A stretch of DNA of 42,710 nucleotides from an uncultured Saprospiraceae bacterium (lineage in GTDB: Bacteria; Bacteroidota; Bacteroidia; Chitinophagales; Saprospiraceae). Positions 15,649 to 25,700 of the stretch are shown in pieces. Every line of letters begins with the position of its first letter. Positions within the stretch are counted from its first letter, which is position 1. Position numbers and translations under genes: made by a program. The notes below the pieces were generated by a model. The model was given only the letters and a program-made list of their open reading frames with translations, was not told the DNA's origin and made no database searches. The DNA is taken from positions 1 through 42,710 of the forward strand of contig CALDTZ010000122.1 in assembly GCA_937924805.1 (NCBI GenBank), in the 5' to 3' direction.

Positions 15649-18228
15649 TTAGTCTGGTTCAAAACCTAGAACGATACTAAATTTACCAAAGTTTGCCGTT
15701 TTATCAAATCCCCAACCATAATCGAATCCTAACAATCCAAACATTGGTAAAAACACCCTCAATCCACCACCGGCAGATCGTTGCAATTCAAATGGATTAA
15801 AATTCTTTAGGCCTACCCATGAATTACCACCTTGAACAAAACCGTGTACGTAGATTGTAGAACTAGGGTTTAATGATAATGGATATCTTAATTCAACCGT
15901 AAATTTATCAAAAATAGAGGCACCTCCACGGTCATTCACAGCCAAATCCTCTGGATCATACCCTCTCAATGAGATGATATCTTTACCGGTAATACCTACA
16001 TTTTGATTTGATAATCCATCACCTCCCAATTCAAATCGCTCAAATGGTCCTATTCCAATCTCTTCATCATAATACCCTACCATTCCCATTTTAGCATTCA
16101 TCATGATGACCAATTTATCAACGATGTTATAGTACCATTCTGCATCAAATCTCCATTTGTGATATTCAAGGTATTCAAATTTTCTTGATAGTTCGACTCC
16201 TGAAAATATAGATTCCATATCCGCATCTGTAGGCGGGTTTGCAGGACCTCTTAATCTCGTTTCTTTTTCGGTTAGTGATGATTTTTCTGATTCGGTCAGC
16301 GGCTCATTCTTCTGATCATAAAACAATGAATATGGAGGAGTAAATTGCATCGCTAATGAAATCCTTGATCCTCTTCTTGGGAATATAGGTTCACTAATAC
16401 TACTTCTACTAAATACTTGCTTTATGCTTATATTTTTATACTCACCATCTGTAATTAATACATCATCAACAAAAAATCTACTAACCGAATAATTATTTAA
16501 GCTAATATTTTCAAAAGTTAAGGTTGTGCTTGAAGAGAAGAAATCATCAGGCCACTTTAACTGTCGACCTAATCCAATAAACCCTCTGAAGATATTCAAC
16601 CGCCCTTGATTCAATAATCGATAATCAAAATCAGAATAAGACGCTCCTACAGTCAGTGCATTTGGCTTTTTACCACCTAACCAAGGTTCAGTAAAGGATG
16701 TATTGAAGGATTTAAAATATCGACTGTTTGATTGTGCTCTAATTGAGAACTTTTGACCGTCTCCTTGAGGTAATGGATTCCAACTACTACGATCTCTAAA
16801 GTTTCGAATTGAAAAGTTATTAAACGTGACACCCAATGTTCCAATTAATCCTGAAAAACCACCATATCCAGCTGACAATTCTAATTGATCTGATGGACGT
16901 TCTTCGACTCCATACAAAATATCAACAGTTCCTCTTTCTTGGTTTACAGGTGTTTGAATATCTAAATTTTCAGGATTGAAATATCCCAAATTTGTAATTT
17001 CTCTTTGTGATCGAATGATATCTGAACGACTAAATTTCTTTCCTGGTAATGTTCTTAATTCTCTTCGAATAACATGTTCATTAGTTCTATCATTACCTGC
17101 TATTTCGACTTTATCAATTGTGGCTTGAGGGCCTTCATAGATTCGCATTTCAATGTCTATTGAATCATTTTCAATTGCGACTTCTACGGGTTGAATATCG
17201 AAAAACAAATACCCATCATCCAAATATAATGAAGATACATCTCGACCATCTAGACTGAAACGCAACCTCTTTTCCATCAACTCAGAGTTATATGTATCCC
17301 CTTTGTAAATTCCTAAGATATTAGTCAGTTGGTCATCGGTATATTTAGAGTTTCCTTTCCAAGATATGTTTCTATATTTAAAGACATTACCCTCTTCCAA
17401 TTCTATTTGGATAATCATCTTACCACCAAAATTTCTCCAAATAGAATCTTTAACGATTTTAGCATCTTTATAACCCTTTGTATTATAAAATGCGATGATG
17501 TTCTTTTTATCTATTTCGTAGTCTTTTCTCTTGAATTTTGACTTTTTAAATGCTCTTAGGTTTTCTTTTGTTTCCTTAAGTTTTTGTTTCAACTTCCAAT
17601 TTGATACAGCAACATTTCCTAGGATATAAATTTGATCAATTTTTATTCGATCATTTTTTTGGATATCAAAAAGTAAGCTTACTGCATTTTCTTTCGTTTT
17701 ATCTTCTTTCTCTTGAACCGATAAGTCAACATCCAAAAATCCTTTGTCAATATAAAATTCCTTAATCTTTTCAACAACTAGGTTCTTCTTATCATCCGTT
17801 ACAATGCTTCCTTTACTGAGAATATCTGTTACAATACCATTAAGATCATCATGATCTAATTTTTTCACCCCTTTAAATGAATGTTTTGAATAGGTTGGCC
17901 TTTCTCTTAGAATTACTTCTAAAAAAATGACATTACCTTCAATCTTATCTTGAATAATCTGCACATCGTCAAATAAACGAAGTTTCCAAAGTGCCTTGAT
18001 TGCATTCGGAATATCATCTCCTGGAATGGTTAATGTCTCCCCTACTCGTAAACCAGTTATCGACTTTAATGCGGTCCGGTCTCTAGTTTCAGCACCCGTA
18101 ATAGTAAGCCCACCTAATTCATAAGTATTGATGGTTGAGTAATCATATGTCGATCCATCATCTTTAATTTGGGAAAAGCCAATTGTTGTCCCAGTTAAAA
18201 ACAATAGTAGAATTGTAAGTATTCTCAT
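15649..18228 (-). CDS. bamA: Outer membrane protein assembly factor BamA (Omp85 family)
   Basis: The 859-residue product has a signal peptide (ILTILLLFLTGTTIGFSQ), POTRA repeats over about 30-430 and a C-terminal 16-strand beta-barrel from about 455. The repeats are visible as ITGAETRDRTALKSITGLRV, IDQIYILGNVAVSNWKLKQK and IDKVEIAGNDRTNEHVIRRE. The barrel start is recognisable in LSAGYGGFSGLIGTLGVTFN. It inserts and folds outer-membrane proteins. The gene follows uppS by 116 nt, with a possible -7 box TATTTTTG (complement of 18259-18266) but no convincing -33 element. It precedes skp, its chaperone partner, by 102 nt. Confidence 0.97.
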   Translation of the reverse strand: MRILTILLLFLTGTTIGFSQIKDDGSTYDYSTINTYELGGLTITGAETRDRTALKSITGLRVGETLTIPGDDIPNAIKALWKLRLFDDVQIIQDKIEGNVIFLEVILRERPTYSKHSFKGVKKLDHDDLNGIVTDILSKGSIVTDDKKNLVVEKIKEFYIDKGFLDVDLSVQEKEDKTKENAVSLLFDIQKNDRIKIDQIYILGNVAVSNWKLKQKLKETKENLRAFKKSKFKRKDYEIDKKNIIAFYNTKGYKDAKIVKDSIWRNFGGKMIIQIELEEGNVFKYRNISWKGNSKYTDDQLTNILGIYKGDTYNSELMEKRLRFSLDGRDVSSLYLDDGYLFFDIQPVEVAIENDSIDIEMRIYEGPQATIDKVEIAGNDRTNEHVIRRELRTLPGKKFSRSDIIRSQREITNLGYFNPENLDIQTPVNQERGTVDILYGVEERPSDQLELSAGYGGFSGLIGTLGVTFNNFSIRNFRDRSSWNPLPQGDGQKFSIRAQSNSRYFKSFNTSFTEPWLGGKKPNALTVGASYSDFDYRLLNQGRLNIFRGFIGLGRQLKWPDDFFSSSTTLTFENISLNNYSVSRFFVDDVLITDGEYKNISIKQVFSRSSISEPIFPRRGSRISLAMQFTPPYSLFYDQKNEPLTESEKSSLTEKETRLRGPANPPTDADMESIFSGVELSRKFEYLEYHKWRFDAEWYYNIVDKLVIMMNAKMGMVGYYDEEIGIGPFERFELGGDGLSNQNVGITGKDIISLRGYDPEDLAVNDRGGASIFDKFTVELRYPLSLNPSSTIYVHGFVQGGNSWVGLKNFNPFELQRSAGGGLRVFLPMFGLLGFDYGWGFDKTANFGKFSIVLGFEPD

Positions 18229-18344
18229 TATCAGATGTCTATATTATATTGAGGAGAGCAAAAATAGTTAAATCAATGAAGTCATGCATTAGAAACGCAA
18301 TTTATATTTGCCTATTATCCGGAATGTAATCAATTAAGTTCTTT

Positions 18345-19088
18345 TTACGATTTTAATTGCTCACCTGTTTTACCAAACCTCCGTTCTCTTTGTTGAAAAT
18401 GAACAATAGCTTCATAAAATGTTTCCTTATTAAAATCTGGCCAGTACATATCTAAAAACATCAATTCTGTGTACGCTAATTGCCACAATAAAAAATTACT
18501 TATTCGCTTTTCTCCACTGGTACGTATAAGTAGTTCTGGATCGGGAATATCTTTAGTCTTAAGGTAGGTTGAAAAAACATGGTCTGTAATATCTTCTGGA
18601 GATAAAACATTATTTTTCACATCTATAGCCATACGTTTTGCTGCCTCTGTAATTTCCCATCTAGAACTGTAATTTAAGGCCAGATTTAAGGTTAATCTAC
18701 TATTGTTTTTAGTCTTTTCAATACCCTCTTTTAATGCTTTCTTCGTCGCCTCTGGTAAGCTTTCAATATCGCCGATTGCATTTAACTTAATATTATTTTC
18801 GTGCAGTGAATTAAGTTCTTTTCTAACGGTATCCACAAGCAAAGTCATAAGTGCATTAACTTCAAAGGCTGGACGTTTCCAATTTTCCGTGGAAAATGCA
18901 TACAAGGTAATGTGATCAACACCCAATTCGGCTGCAGCCTCAGAAATTAATTTTACAGATTTTACACCACTTCTATGACCAAAAACCCTAGGCATATTCT
19001 TTGCTTTAGCCCAACGACCATTGCCATCCATAATCACGGCCACGTGTTTGGGTAATCTTGATTTATCTATTTGATCAAAAAATGACAT
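18345..19088 (-). CDS. uppS: Isoprenyl transferase / undecaprenyl diphosphate synthase
   Basis: The 247-residue cytoplasmic enzyme condenses isopentenyl diphosphate units onto farnesyl diphosphate to give the C55 carrier for peptidoglycan and LPS. The conserved opening HVAVIMDGNGRWAKA holds catalytic Asp21. Other signatures are FGHRSGVKSV, LYAFSTENWKRP, the substrate-binding PELLIRTSGEKRISNFLLWQ and the closing ERRFGKTGEQ. The gene has its own promoter upstream (19116-19146) and is followed by bamA and skp on the same strand. Confidence 0.97.
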   Translation of the reverse strand: MSFFDQIDKSRLPKHVAVIMDGNGRWAKAKNMPRVFGHRSGVKSVKLISEAAAELGVDHITLYAFSTENWKRPAFEVNALMTLLVDTVRKELNSLHENNIKLNAIGDIESLPEATKKALKEGIEKTKNNSRLTLNLALNYSSRWEITEAAKRMAIDVKNNVLSPEDITDHVFSTYLKTKDIPDPELLIRTSGEKRISNFLLWQLAYTELMFLDMYWPDFNKETFYEAIVHFQQRERRFGKTGEQLKS

Positions 19089-19115
19089 AAAAGAAATATT
19101 GGACTTAAATTAAGT

Positions 19116-19146
19116 CAAAAATACATAAAGTGGTGACATAGACCAA
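19116..19146 (-). promoter_or_regulatory. Bacteroidota-type promoter for uppS-bamA-skp
   Basis: On the minus strand, TTG (19144-19146) is separated by 20 nt from TATTTTTG (19116-19123). The predicted start is near 19109, about 20 nt before the uppS ATG. Both boxes match the TAnnTTTG-type consensus. Confidence 0.55.
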
Positions 19147-19310
19147 TTTCAATTGGTTTCATCCAATAGAATATTAATTTCGATAGAAAATTTATATCAA
19201 TTCAACCATTTCTTTTTTAATCTAATACCATACCGGAAGCACTAGACATAAAATTTTACACAACCAATAAAAACACCTATCGACCGCTAAAATTAAGGAC
19301 AAAAAGAACA

Positions 19311-19346
19311 AAAAAAAAGGTAGACAATTTACATTATCTACCCTTT
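19311..19346 (-). terminator. Rho-independent terminator of prc
   Basis: On the minus strand, AAAGGGTAGA pairs with TCTACCTTTT (one G-U pair, 12-nt loop) and runs into a T-rich tract, seen as the A run around 19305-19318. It lies 16 nt past the prc stop. The rest of the gap to uppS, 19147-19310, is AT-rich with a small CCAATT-TC-AATTGG palindrome at 19143-19156 and no gene. Confidence 0.85.
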
Positions 19347-19361
19347 CTAAAATCTTTCTTT

Positions 19362-21464
19362 TTATACTTTTTCTTTCAAATCTTTCATAATATGCATCGC
19401 TTCTTCAATATAAACATCCTTTTGCATATTTTTCAACCAATCCTCATTCCTAGCTTGCCTAGATTCATCTGAATTAATGTATTCAATATCTTCATTTAAG
19501 TTTTTAATGACTAAGTGATCAATATCAGACTCCATCATATCTTCAAACTTTTTAGATTCCAATTCTTTCTCACTTACAAAACTTTGATAAGAATTAAAAT
19601 CAATAGGCACTGTGTTTTCATCTTTATTCTTCTTCAACCTTTTTGCATTTTCTTCAATAAGTTGAAAAGTACTATTGTTTTCTATTCTTTTTAAACTACT
19701 ATTTCGAAGAGCATCAATTGATCTAATTTGAAATACATCTTGATTATAATCAACAGCATCGATTTCAGTCCAAGCTAATGGCGTATCATATTCTTTCTCT
19801 CCTGCCTCAAGATATTTATAAGGGTCAGGTAGTACTATATCTGGGTTCACGCCATTAAGTTGGGTCGATCCTCCGTTAATTCTATAAAATTTTTGCATTG
19901 TTAATTTAATCTGACCCAAAGGTTTAAGATTGTTATTTCCTTGGATGTATTTATCTAGATTTTCAAATCGTTGGACTGTTCCTTTTCCAAAGGTAGCTGG
20001 ACTGCCAATTATTACGGCTCTTTTATAATCTTGTAATGCTGCAGCTAATATTTCTGATGCAGATGCTGAAAATTGGTTTACCATAACAATTAGTGGACCA
20101 TCATATTGAACACTAGCATCTTTATCACTATACACATAAGCATCTCTTTCTCTCGCTTTTACTTGAACGATAGGTCCTTCTTCTATAAATAAACCTGACA
20201 TTGAAATAACATCCTGAAGAGATCCTCCTCCATTATTTCTTAAATCTAGAATAATACCATTAACGTTTTCCGTTTTTAATTTCTCAATTTCTTTTGCAAT
20301 ATCCTTTGAGCAAGAATTTCCCATTTTACCCTCAAAGCTTGAATAGAATTTAGGCAACAAAATGTACCCTATATTATCCGAAACGTCAGGAATATCGAGA
20401 ATTGCAGATCTAGCAAAACCTTCATCTATGATAACCTCATCTCTTTCGATAGTGACATACTTAAAACTTCCATCTGCGCTTTTCACCTGAAGGGTTACTT
20501 TGGTACCTTTATCTCCTCTAATTTTACTTACTACATCATCCATCATCATCCCCTGGATTTCCATAGCTATCTCCTCATTTTCTTGACGAACACTGTAAAT
20601 AACATCGTTAACTTCAAGTTCTTTCCCTTTCCAAGCTGGACCACCAGGTATTAATGACGATACTTTTATATAATCCCCATCCGGAGTCAGTCTTGCCCCA
20701 ATACCTTCTAATTTACCACCCATTCTGATATCAAAATCTTCTTTTTCCTTTGGATTATAATAATCCGTATGGGGGTCATAGAGATGAGTAATCGAGTTGA
20801 TATAATTTTCAAATCGATCTGAACGTCTAACTTTTTTTAATCGTTTAAACCAATCATCATATGTCTTTTTTGTATCTGCAATGGCATCCACTTGCAGTTC
20901 TTCTACTGTTTTCATTTCAGTGAGACTAGTGTCTTTTTCTTGGTCTTTTATCTTTTGCTGAAGTTTTCCTACCAAATCATATTGAATAGTTTGACGCCAT
21001 TTCAATCGAAGATCATCTTCGTTGGTAGCCCAAGGTCTTTTATCATAATCCATTTGCAAAGTACCTTCGTCATTAATATTAATCCCTTCTTCGATCAATT
21101 CATTTAACATCTTTTCGCCTCTATCTATCGCTGTATTGATAAGATCTACGGATAAATTGAAATATTCAAAAGTTCTAGATACAATTTGATCATCTAACAA
21201 CAATTTTGAAGCTGCCAGTTGATCGATTTCGGATTGTAAAAGGAATCGTTTACCTGAATCTAAATTCTTTATGTAAGAATAATGTAGTTGTTCCGAGAAG
21301 GTATCATCAATATCTTTTGGGTCAAAATGTAAAATTTCTAAATATTTGATGACCGCATCTAAAATTGCAGATTCTTTTTCTTTTGGATCAGCATTATTAA
21401 CTATTGTATTAAAAGCAAAAAGACTAACAGCTAAAACACCTAAAATTATACTTCTCAATTTCAT
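19362..21464 (-). CDS. prc: Carboxy-terminal processing (tail-specific) protease, S41 family
   Basis: The 700-residue periplasmic protease has a signal peptide (IILGVLAVSLFAFNTIV), a long helical N-terminal domain (about 30-240) and a PDZ domain (about 245-335, with GGKLEGIGARL). The S41 catalytic core carries the Ser-Lys dyad Ser468 (FSASASE) and Lys494 (TFGKGTVQ). The conserved ILDLRNNGGGSL lies at about 405-416. The C-terminal 150 residues match the DUF3340 region of the Prc subfamily. The length of about 700 residues separates it from shorter CtpA-type proteases. It degrades or processes periplasmic proteins from the C terminus. Upstream on the same strand is kdsD (134 nt gap). Confidence 0.95.
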   Translation of the reverse strand: MKLRSIILGVLAVSLFAFNTIVNNADPKEKESAILDAVIKYLEILHFDPKDIDDTFSEQLHYSYIKNLDSGKRFLLQSEIDQLAASKLLLDDQIVSRTFEYFNLSVDLINTAIDRGEKMLNELIEEGININDEGTLQMDYDKRPWATNEDDLRLKWRQTIQYDLVGKLQQKIKDQEKDTSLTEMKTVEELQVDAIADTKKTYDDWFKRLKKVRRSDRFENYINSITHLYDPHTDYYNPKEKEDFDIRMGGKLEGIGARLTPDGDYIKVSSLIPGGPAWKGKELEVNDVIYSVRQENEEIAMEIQGMMMDDVVSKIRGDKGTKVTLQVKSADGSFKYVTIERDEVIIDEGFARSAILDIPDVSDNIGYILLPKFYSSFEGKMGNSCSKDIAKEIEKLKTENVNGIILDLRNNGGGSLQDVISMSGLFIEEGPIVQVKARERDAYVYSDKDASVQYDGPLIVMVNQFSASASEILAAALQDYKRAVIIGSPATFGKGTVQRFENLDKYIQGNNNLKPLGQIKLTMQKFYRINGGSTQLNGVNPDIVLPDPYKYLEAGEKEYDTPLAWTEIDAVDYNQDVFQIRSIDALRNSSLKRIENNSTFQLIEENAKRLKKNKDENTVPIDFNSYQSFVSEKELESKKFEDMMESDIDHLVIKNLNEDIEYINSDESRQARNEDWLKNMQKDVYIEEAMHIMKDLKEKV

Positions 21465-21598
21465 TTTATTTTATGTCAAACAATATTAAATATAATGCAA
21501 ATAGTGCCTAAAATGTTATACCAAAAAGCCATTTGCTCAAATTTTAACGGCAGTATAACACATAATACAATACACATATTAAGCCAAACTATAATATG

Positions 21599-22570
21599 TT
21601 ATAGTATTCCTTCTTTTAAAATATCGTGTATATGAATCATTCCTTGATACTTTTCGCCTTTCAAAACTAATAATTGCGAAACACTTTTTTCTCTCATTAC
21701 TGAAAGGGCATTTACAGCCAAATCCTGTACCCGAATCGTCAATGGATGAACACTCATAATATCCTTCGCTTTTATTTCTGCGCCTATGGACTTATCTTGA
21801 AGCATTCGTCTGAGGTCTCCATCAGTAATGATGCCTTCCAATTTTTCTTCTACCCCAATCACAGCAGTAGCTCCCATTCGCTTAGAACTTATTTCAACGA
21901 TAATTTCTTTTATACTTGCTTCTAAACCAATCATTGGTTTGGCCGATTCAATTAAAATATCTTCTACTTTCAAAAAAAGCTCTTTACCCAGCATTCCCCC
22001 AGGATGATTTCTTGCGAAACTGTCTCGCGAAAAACCTCGCTTACTTATAAGAGATACACACAATGCGTCTCCAATAGCAGCTTGAGCCAATGTACTTGCC
22101 GTAGGTGCTAAATTATTAGGATCTGCTTCCTTTGCAATTGGTGTATGCAAAATATATTTAGCTTCTTTTGCTAAATATGATTCCAAGTTGGCCGTTATTC
22201 CAATCAAATCATTTCCAAGCTCTCTTATATGCCTAGTGAGTACTTTAACTTCTGGTGTATTGCCACTTTTTGAAATAATAATGACCTCATCATCTGGCAT
22301 AATCATTCCAAGATCTCCGTGTATTGCATCCGCGGCATGCAGAAATAAGGATGGTGTCCCAGTAGAATTAAAAGAAGCAACCATTTTTTGTGCTATAATA
22401 GCCGATTTTCCTATTCCTGAAATAACAATTCTTCCTTTAGAATTAAATAATGTTTCAACAACAGCAACAAACTTTAAATTAATGGTGTCTTTTAAGTTTT
22501 TTAGCGTCTCAATTTCAATATCTAAGGAATGTAATGCTTCGTGTATTATTTTGTTATTTTCGCACTCCAT
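21599..22570 (-). CDS. kdsD: KpsF/GutQ-type D-arabinose 5-phosphate isomerase
   Basis: The 323-residue enzyme converts ribulose 5-phosphate to arabinose 5-phosphate, the first step toward Kdo in LPS. The SIS domain (about 35-180) has GRIVISGIGKSAIIAQKMVA, the family FNSTGTPSLFLHAADAIHGD and SKSGNTPEV. Two CBS domains follow at about 200-323 (IITDGDLRRML near their junction). I place the start at ATG 22570 (MECENNKI), which gives the normal family length; the open frame extends to 22645 with unmatched residues. It diverges from recQ across 143 nt, an arrangement I recall from other Bacteroidota. Confidence 0.93.
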   Translation of the reverse strand: MECENNKIIHEALHSLDIEIETLKNLKDTINLKFVAVVETLFNSKGRIVISGIGKSAIIAQKMVASFNSTGTPSLFLHAADAIHGDLGMIMPDDEVIIISKSGNTPEVKVLTRHIRELGNDLIGITANLESYLAKEAKYILHTPIAKEADPNNLAPTASTLAQAAIGDALCVSLISKRGFSRDSFARNHPGGMLGKELFLKVEDILIESAKPMIGLEASIKEIIVEISSKRMGATAVIGVEEKLEGIITDGDLRRMLQDKSIGAEIKAKDIMSVHPLTIRVQDLAVNALSVMREKSVSQLLVLKGEKYQGMIHIHDILKEGIL

Positions 22571-22713
22571 CGGTTTTAAATTCGTATTTTCAAGAAACGT
22601 GAGTAAGGAAATTCTTTTGCAATATAGGACGAGAAAAATTACCATTCAAGCATATACTACATTGTTAAATTAAAGTTTAATTAATTATAATTAAACGATT
22701 TCAAAAAATATAA

Positions 22714-24915
22714 ATGAGTACGATTCAAATGACATTAACAGACCATTTACAAAAGTATCTGGGTTTTGATCATTTTAAAGATAAACAAGAGCAAATCATT
22801 CAAAGTGTATTAGACGGGAAAGACACCTTCGTTATAATGCCTACGGGTGGGGGTAAATCCTTATGCTACCAGTTACCTGCTATTCTTTCAGAAGGAACAG
22901 CAATCATTATATCCCCATTAATTGCATTGATGAAAAACCAAGTTGATTCGATCAGAGGTTATAGTCAAGATGATAATATTGCACACTTCTTAAATTCCTC
23001 GCTTAATAAAGGTCAAATTACAGAAGTCAAAACCAATATTGTCAATGGGAATACCAAAATGTTATTTGTAGCTCCTGAGTCCTTAGGGAAAGAGGAATAT
23101 ATCAACTTTTTTAAATCTGTCAAAATATCATTTGTTGCCGTCGATGAAGCGCATTGTATTTCTGAATGGGGTCACGATTTTAGACCTGAATACAGAAAAA
23201 TAAGAAAAATGATCGAAACGATTAATCCGTCTATTCCAATCATTGCTCTTACAGCAACTGCAACACCTAAAGTACAATTAGACATTGTAAAAAATTTAAG
23301 ACTTCAAAATGTAAATACCTTTGTTTCTTCCTTTAATAGGACTAATTTATATTACGAAATAAGACCTAAAACTTCGAAAGAGCAAACATTAAAAAGTATT
23401 GTTCAATTTGTAAAAACAATGCCAGGAAAGTCAGGGATCATTTATGTTCAAAGTCGAAAATCGACTGAAGAAGTAGCCAAAGTGTTAAAAATTAATGGTA
23501 TCAATGCCGCTCCCTATCATGCAGGACTTGACGTGAAAGTTCGATCTAGAGTTCAAGATGAATTTTTGATGGAAGATCTGGATGTCATTGTTGCTACAAT
23601 TGCTTTTGGTATGGGTATTGACAAACCGGATGTGCGATTTGTTGTACACTATGATATCCCAAAAAGTATAGAGAATTATTACCAAGAAACAGGAAGAGCA
23701 GGTCGTGATGGTCTTGAAGGTAGATGTCTTGCATTTTATAGCCAAAAAGATGTTCTTCGAAGAGAAAAATTCCTTAAAGATAAACCGGTAGCTGAACGAG
23801 AATTAGCGATGCTTCTTATAGATGAAGTTATGGGCTATTCTGAAACTGGTGGTTGTCGGAGAAAATATCTTCTCCACTATTTTGGAGAATCCTTTGATCA
23901 AGCAAATTGCAATAGTTTGTGTGACAATTGTAAACATCCAAAAGAAAGCATTGAAGCTAAAGATGATATCGTAAATGTGTTGAAATCTTGTCAAGATCTA
24001 AAAGAAAATTATGGCTTGAAGGTCGTTCACGATTATATCATGGGTGTCAAAAGCAAAGATATTATTGATTACAAATTTGATAAGTTAGACCGGTTTGGAA
24101 TCGGAAAAACCAATGACAATTTATATTGGCATTCGGTAATAAGAATGACCATTGTTCATAATTTATTGAGAAAAGAAATTGAACAGTATGGCATACTCAA
24201 ATTAACTAAAGAAGGACTTGATTATATTACAAATCCAACTTCATTAAAAGTTCCAATAAATAGAGATTATGAAAACCTTAAAGATGATGGGTTTATAAAT
24301 GATAGTTCAGAAGGTACTGCATTAGATGAGGTTTTATTCAGCATGTTGAAAGACCTACGTAAATCGGAAGGTAAACGTCTTAAGGTACAACCTTGGGTTA
24401 TCTTTTTAGAACCGTCCATTAAGGATATGGCCACTTACTACCCTATCAGCATTGATGATATGGAACAAATATCCGGTGTAAGTAAAGGAAAAGCTATGAA
24501 ATATGCTCGTCCATTTATCGACCTGATAAAAACCTATGTAGAAGAGAATGATATAGAAAGGTTGAATGACATTGTAGTTAAGCAAATTGCAAATAAGTCA
24601 AAAGCTAAAGTAAGTATAATACAAGGTATTGATCGAAAATTACCTTTTGAAGATTTAGCAGACAATATTAAAGTCAGTATGGATGAATTGCTTGACGAAA
24701 TGAATATGATCGTCAACTCAGGGACAAAATTAAATATCAGCTATTACCTAGAAGAAAATTTGGACGAAGAAGTTATTGAAGACGTTTTTGATTATTTTGA
24801 TGATGCCGAATCTGAATCTATCGATGTTGCTTTTGAGGAGCTCAAAGATGATGATATTACGTTTGAAGAAATCAAAATGATTCGTATAAAGTACATGACA
24901 GAAAAAGCCAATTAG
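22714..24915 (+). CDS. recQ: ATP-dependent DNA helicase RecQ
   Basis: The 733-residue protein is a 3'-5' superfamily 2 helicase. Walker A is GGGKS at 45-49 (MPTGGGKSLCYQLPA) and motif II is DEAH near 143 (VDEAHCISEWGHDFRPEY). Motif VI is YYQETGRAGRDG. The RQC zinc site lies around 380-410 (GGCRRKYLLHYFGE, then CNSLCDNCKHP), and a winged helix and HRDC-like region follow to about 640. The C-terminal acidic tail (EEVIEDVFDYFDDAESESID) is a Bacteroidota-type extension. It acts in recombination and fork repair. The stop overlaps the aroQ GTG start by one base (TAGTG). Confidence 0.97.
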   Translation: MSTIQMTLTDHLQKYLGFDHFKDKQEQIIQSVLDGKDTFVIMPTGGGKSLCYQLPAILSEGTAIIISPLIALMKNQVDSIRGYSQDDNIAHFLNSSLNKGQITEVKTNIVNGNTKMLFVAPESLGKEEYINFFKSVKISFVAVDEAHCISEWGHDFRPEYRKIRKMIETINPSIPIIALTATATPKVQLDIVKNLRLQNVNTFVSSFNRTNLYYEIRPKTSKEQTLKSIVQFVKTMPGKSGIIYVQSRKSTEEVAKVLKINGINAAPYHAGLDVKVRSRVQDEFLMEDLDVIVATIAFGMGIDKPDVRFVVHYDIPKSIENYYQETGRAGRDGLEGRCLAFYSQKDVLRREKFLKDKPVAERELAMLLIDEVMGYSETGGCRRKYLLHYFGESFDQANCNSLCDNCKHPKESIEAKDDIVNVLKSCQDLKENYGLKVVHDYIMGVKSKDIIDYKFDKLDRFGIGKTNDNLYWHSVIRMTIVHNLLRKEIEQYGILKLTKEGLDYITNPTSLKVPINRDYENLKDDGFINDSSEGTALDEVLFSMLKDLRKSEGKRLKVQPWVIFLEPSIKDMATYYPISIDDMEQISGVSKGKAMKYARPFIDLIKTYVEENDIERLNDIVVKQIANKSKAKVSIIQGIDRKLPFEDLADNIKVSMDELLDEMNMIVNSGTKLNISYYLEENLDEEVIEDVFDYFDDAESESIDVAFEELKDDDITFEEIKMIRIKYMTEKAN

Positions 24916-25346
24916 TGCTGCTGAAAACGATCCATATCATTAATGGACCAAACTTAAACCTTGTTGGTTTGCGTGAGCCCAAAATATATGGCGATATAAC
25001 ATTTGAAGAATATGTCCCTACGTTACAATCTCAATTTGATCAAATTGAATTAAAATACTTTCAATCCAACTACGAAGGTGCTATTCTTGATTACATTCAT
25101 AGTATTGGATTTAATTCAAATGAAGTTGCTGTAATTAATCCGGGAGGATTAACCCATACGAGTATATCGTTGAGAGATGCTATCGCAGGTGTTACGATTC
25201 CGTTTGTAGAAGTTCATATTAGTGATATCAATACTAGAGAAGCCTTTCGTTTAACGAATTATATCAAAGATGTGTGCTCAAAAAGTATTATTGGAAAGGG
25301 ACTAGAAGGCTACGAATTAGCCATTCGTTACTTACTTGAAAGTTGA
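24915..25346 (+). CDS. aroQ: Type II 3-dehydroquinate dehydratase
   Basis: The 143-residue enzyme catalyses the third step of the shikimate pathway. The signatures of the flavodoxin-like dodecameric type are complete. IINGPNLNLVGLREPKIYG includes the active-site Arg and Tyr, AVINPGGLTHTSISLRDAI the substrate loop, and FVEVHISDINTREAFR the catalytic His. The start is GTG at 24915, overlapping the recQ stop, so translation is probably coupled. The 3' end overlaps the convergent rnpA by 19 nt. Confidence 0.96.
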   Translation: MLLKTIHIINGPNLNLVGLREPKIYGDITFEEYVPTLQSQFDQIELKYFQSNYEGAILDYIHSIGFNSNEVAVINPGGLTHTSISLRDAIAGVTIPFVEVHISDINTREAFRLTNYIKDVCSKSIIGKGLEGYELAIRYLLES

Positions 25347-25693
25347 GATAAAATCTGAATGATCGATTTCTCTATTTTTCTATAATCCAATTTATTTTTG
25401 TGAATATATACAAACATCATGTTGAAGGTCTTCGCTGGATTTTGATCATAAAAAACCGCTTTATTAAGCCTGTAACATTCTAGTATTTGCCGCTTAACTC
25501 TATTTCTGTCAACGGCTTTCTTAAAGATTCGTTTTGGTACACTGATACAGACTTTATTGACAGCGTCGTGATTAACCTTATAAATCAACTTTATTGGAAA
25601 ACTGAATATGTTTTCTTGGTTTTCAAAAAGAGCATCAATATCCTTTCTAGATTTAAGTCTTTCACTTTGTTTATATGTTTGCTCAGTACTCAA
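25328..25693 (-). CDS. rnpA: Ribonuclease P protein component
   Basis: The 121-residue basic protein binds the RNase P RNA and the 5' leader of pre-tRNAs. The central RNR motif is clear (KKAVDRNRVKRQILECYR). It is preceded by the usual SERLKSRKDIDALF opening and VCISVPKRIFKKA strand. It is the last gene of rpmH-epimerase-rnpA, 8 nt after the epimerase stop. Its 3' end overlaps aroQ, so no separate terminator fits between the two. Confidence 0.95.
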   Translation of the reverse strand: MSTEQTYKQSERLKSRKDIDALFENQENIFSFPIKLIYKVNHDAVNKVCISVPKRIFKKAVDRNRVKRQILECYRLNKAVFYDQNPAKTFNMMFVYIHKNKLDYRKIEKSIIQILSQLSSK

Positions 25694-25700
25694 ATGGTAA

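Noticed and set aside
18303..18310. Plus-strand TATATTTG box between bamA and uppS
   Set aside because: A good match to the -7 box, but no plus-strand gene follows and no -33 element is present; chance in AT-rich DNA is likely.
22571..22645. Longer N terminus for KdsD
   Set aside because: The added 25 residues resemble no family member and occupy the divergent promoter region with recQ.
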